The position numbers and the translations under genes were made by a program. 64,000 bases of DNA from Burkholderiales bacterium (lineage in GTDB: Bacteria; Pseudomonadota; Gammaproteobacteria; Burkholderiales; Burkholderiaceae_C): positions 1 through 64,000 of the forward strand of contig JAJUGJ010000008.1 of NCBI GenBank assembly GCA_029268225.1, written 5' to 3'. The notes under the pieces are model-generated. The model was given only the letters and a program-made list of their open reading frames with translations, had not been told where the DNA came from and made no database searches. Positions 62,640 to 64,000 of this stretch are shown piece after piece. The number at the start of each line of letters is the position of its first letter. Within the stretch, counting starts at the first letter, position 1.

Positions 62640-63704
62640 TCAATGTTGCTGCTCTCGCCATGCGCTGGGCGTCAATCCTTCCCACCGTTTGAAAGCGGCG
62701 GTGAACGCGCGGCGGTCTGAAAACCCCAGACGCAAGCTGATCTCGTCGATGGAGGGCTGGCCCTGCTTGAGCCACTGGCAGGCGAGACGGTGTCGCATCC
62801 GCGCCTGGACAGCCAGATAGCTGTCGTTCTCGTCCTTCAGGCGACGCTGAAGGGTGCGGGGATGCAGGTTCAGGCGCTCGGCCATGTCCTCCACACCCAA
62901 GGCCAGCAACTCGGGCTCTCGCTGCAACAGGGCCTCGATCTCGGCCGCCACACCCTGACGCCGCGCTTCACGGCCCAGGCGTTGCTCGGCGAGAAACTGG
63001 GCCTGCTCGTGCAAGGCCGGAAAGGCACCTTCCAAGGGCAGGTCCAAGAGGTGACGCTCGAACCGCAGGGCGTCGGCGGACGCGTTGAAGTTCACGGGGA
63101 CGCCAAAGAACGCCTCGATCTGGGCCGCGTGTGGCACGGGAGGCCCCTTGAGGTCGATGCCGATGAAGCCCGTTTCAGAGCCCTGCAAGGTACGCCCGAA
63201 CTTGCGAATGCACGCCAAGGTGGCGTGGATGACGAGGTGCAAGGGCAAGGCGTGCGCGACAAGCTTTTGCAAGGGCAGGTCGAACGCCACGCAGACCCTG
63301 GCTTCGTCGCCCTGCTCTTGCACTTCCAGCGTCAACCAGGGCAGCACCATCATGCGAGCCAGATCAGCCGCCCGCAGGGCATCACGCAGGCTGGGACTGG
63401 TGGTCAGCAGGGTCTCGAACTCGGGCAGGGACTCGAAGGCGAAGGTGTCGCCCAGCACCAGCGGAAAGTACTGGTCCGGCGAGAGCGCCACGCACTGCTC
63501 CAGCAGCGAGATCAGCTGCAAGGGAGACACCCGCGCGTCTTCCAGCCGAATCAGGTCGATTTTGATACCGGCTTCTTTGAACAAGGGCTGAACGTTGAAG
63601 CCACATTTGGTGGCCGCCTTGATCCACGCAGAGAGCATGAACAAGGGGATGGGCTTGATGCCCATGGCTTCCAGAACGGCAGGAGGTGGCAGAGGGATAC
63701 GCAT
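62640..63704 (-). CDS. AraC-family transcriptional regulator, paralogue
   Basis: 354 residues from the ATG at 63704. An upstream in-frame start at 63752 would put a perfect hairpin inside the coding region and is rejected. The N-terminal domain covers about residues 20-210 and the C-terminal AraC HTH about 265-350 (LHPRTLQRRLKDENDSY, ISLRLGFSDRRAFTAAFKRWEGLTPSAWR). It lies 73 bp after the metal-dependent hydrolase gene, which it may regulate. The related proteins in other genera often sit beside lipid- or hydrocarbon-oxidation genes. Confidence 0.92.
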   Translation of the reverse strand: MRIPLPPPAVLEAMGIKPIPLFMLSAWIKAATKCGFNVQPLFKEAGIKIDLIRLEDARVSPLQLISLLEQCVALSPDQYFPLVLGDTFAFESLPEFETLLTTSPSLRDALRAADLARMMVLPWLTLEVQEQGDEARVCVAFDLPLQKLVAHALPLHLVIHATLACIRKFGRTLQGSETGFIGIDLKGPPVPHAAQIEAFFGVPVNFNASADALRFERHLLDLPLEGAFPALHEQAQFLAEQRLGREARRQGVAAEIEALLQREPELLALGVEDMAERLNLHPRTLQRRLKDENDSYLAVQARMRHRLACQWLKQGQPSIDEISLRLGFSDRRAFTAAFKRWEGLTPSAWREQQH

Positions 63705-63713
63705 GGACGAAAT

Positions 63714-63740
63714 CGGCACACCCACAGTCAGGGTGTGCCG
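63714..63740. promoter_or_regulatory. Perfect 10-bp inverted repeat before the AraC-like start
   Basis: CGGCACACCC-ACAGTCA-GGGTGTGCCG lies 10 bp upstream of the AraC-type start and 38 bp after the hydrolase stop. On the minus strand it is followed by ATTTCG only, so it is a weak terminator at best. Operator for the adjacent regulator, or an intercistronic hairpin. Confidence 0.55.
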
Positions 63741-63777
63741 AAGTCTAACCACAATGGCAGGACGTGCCTGCGAGGGT

Positions 63778-64000
63778 TCACCGCATCATGGCCGCACGGG
63801 CCATTTCGCTCGCCTCGATGGGATCACGGTGGCGGTTGAAGCCGGCCAACCACTCCTCGTAACCCGGTTGATCGGCTTCCTGCCAGGGGTGGTAGCCCGG
63901 CTTGTAGTACTGGATGTAATGCTTGTGCGTGGGCCACAGGAAGCCGCCAGGCTTGAGCAGCCAATGGATGCCCTTGATGTTGAGCTTGACGCGCTCCCAG
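63778..64000 (-). CDS. Metal-dependent hydrolase (COG3687/PF10118 type), C-terminal fragment
   Basis: Only the last 74 residues are in the window. The frame (WERVKLNIKGIHWLLKPGGF, then YIQYYKPGYHPW, and a charged tail ending ARAAMMR) resembles the C-terminus of predicted metal-dependent hydrolases, whose final part carries a YFRPGFHPW-like motif. No catalytic part can be seen here. It is upstream of, and on the same strand as, the AraC-type regulator. Confidence 0.7.
   Translation of the reverse strand, partial: WERVKLNIKGIHWLLKPGGFLWPTHKHYIQYYKPGYHPWQEADQPGYEEWLAGFNRHRDPIEASEMARAAMMR

Overview
The window is GC-rich chromosomal DNA from a beta-proteobacterium, most likely Burkholderiales and close to Comamonadaceae. 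The basis is gene content and order: urt/ure urea genes with a small extra gene between ureA and ureB, dapA-bamC, the fliE/fliF-R block, IS3-type insertion sequences and many chemoreceptors, plus codon usage dominated by G/C third positions. Nothing was searched against a database; all family calls are by eye from motifs.

Layout. (1) 1-13869 is a urea locus. It holds urtA (minus strand, running off the left edge), a small spermidine-synthase-like methyltransferase with a Nudix hydrolase, a LuxR-type response regulator with a 1206-residue hybrid histidine kinase whose input domain is a whole NCS1-type permease, and then ureA-(61-aa membrane protein)-ureB-ureC-(chemoreceptor)-ureE-ureF-ureG. 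ureD is not in the window. The locus appears to combine urea uptake, hydrolysis, nickel loading, a transporter-like sensor and possibly chemotaxis.

(2) 13872-20727 is a 6.9-kb mobile island in the 3' end of tRNA-Arg(CCT), with a degenerate copy of the tRNA end just after ureG. It looks like the relic of a P4-type satellite. It has a tyrosine integrase with an in-frame stop at codon 15, repeated GTTGCCCCC arm-like sites at both ends, a promoter followed by a C4/P4-CI-like antisense RNA with its two complementary targets, and a coupled early operon cut off by an IS3-family element. It also has two clusters of GTGGGGAC iterons about 4.8 kb apart (an ori/crr-like layout), about 0.9 kb of higher-order GC-rich repeats, and a toxin-antitoxin-like pair. 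No replication primase is left.

(3) 20797-38627 is mixed housekeeping: an H-NS-like protein, a PAS chemoreceptor, a phosphoesterase coupled to a Ser/Thr kinase-UspA fusion, parC, a photolyase with a DUF2256 protein, a QseBC-like two-component system overlapping an LTA-synthase-like gene, an iron-sulfur photolyase coupled to a phosphotransferase-ATPase fusion, and parE. (4) 38701-50930 is the flagellar type III export/motor block fliR-Q-P-O-N-M-L-K-J-I-H-G-F, with fliE divergent. (5) 50953-64000 holds an MFS transporter, dapA-bamC, small lipoproteins, a ribosomal-protein hydroxylase (RoxA type), slyD, dut-coaBC, a large composite lipoprotein of unknown role, two paralogous AraC-type regulators and the end of a metal-dependent hydrolase gene.
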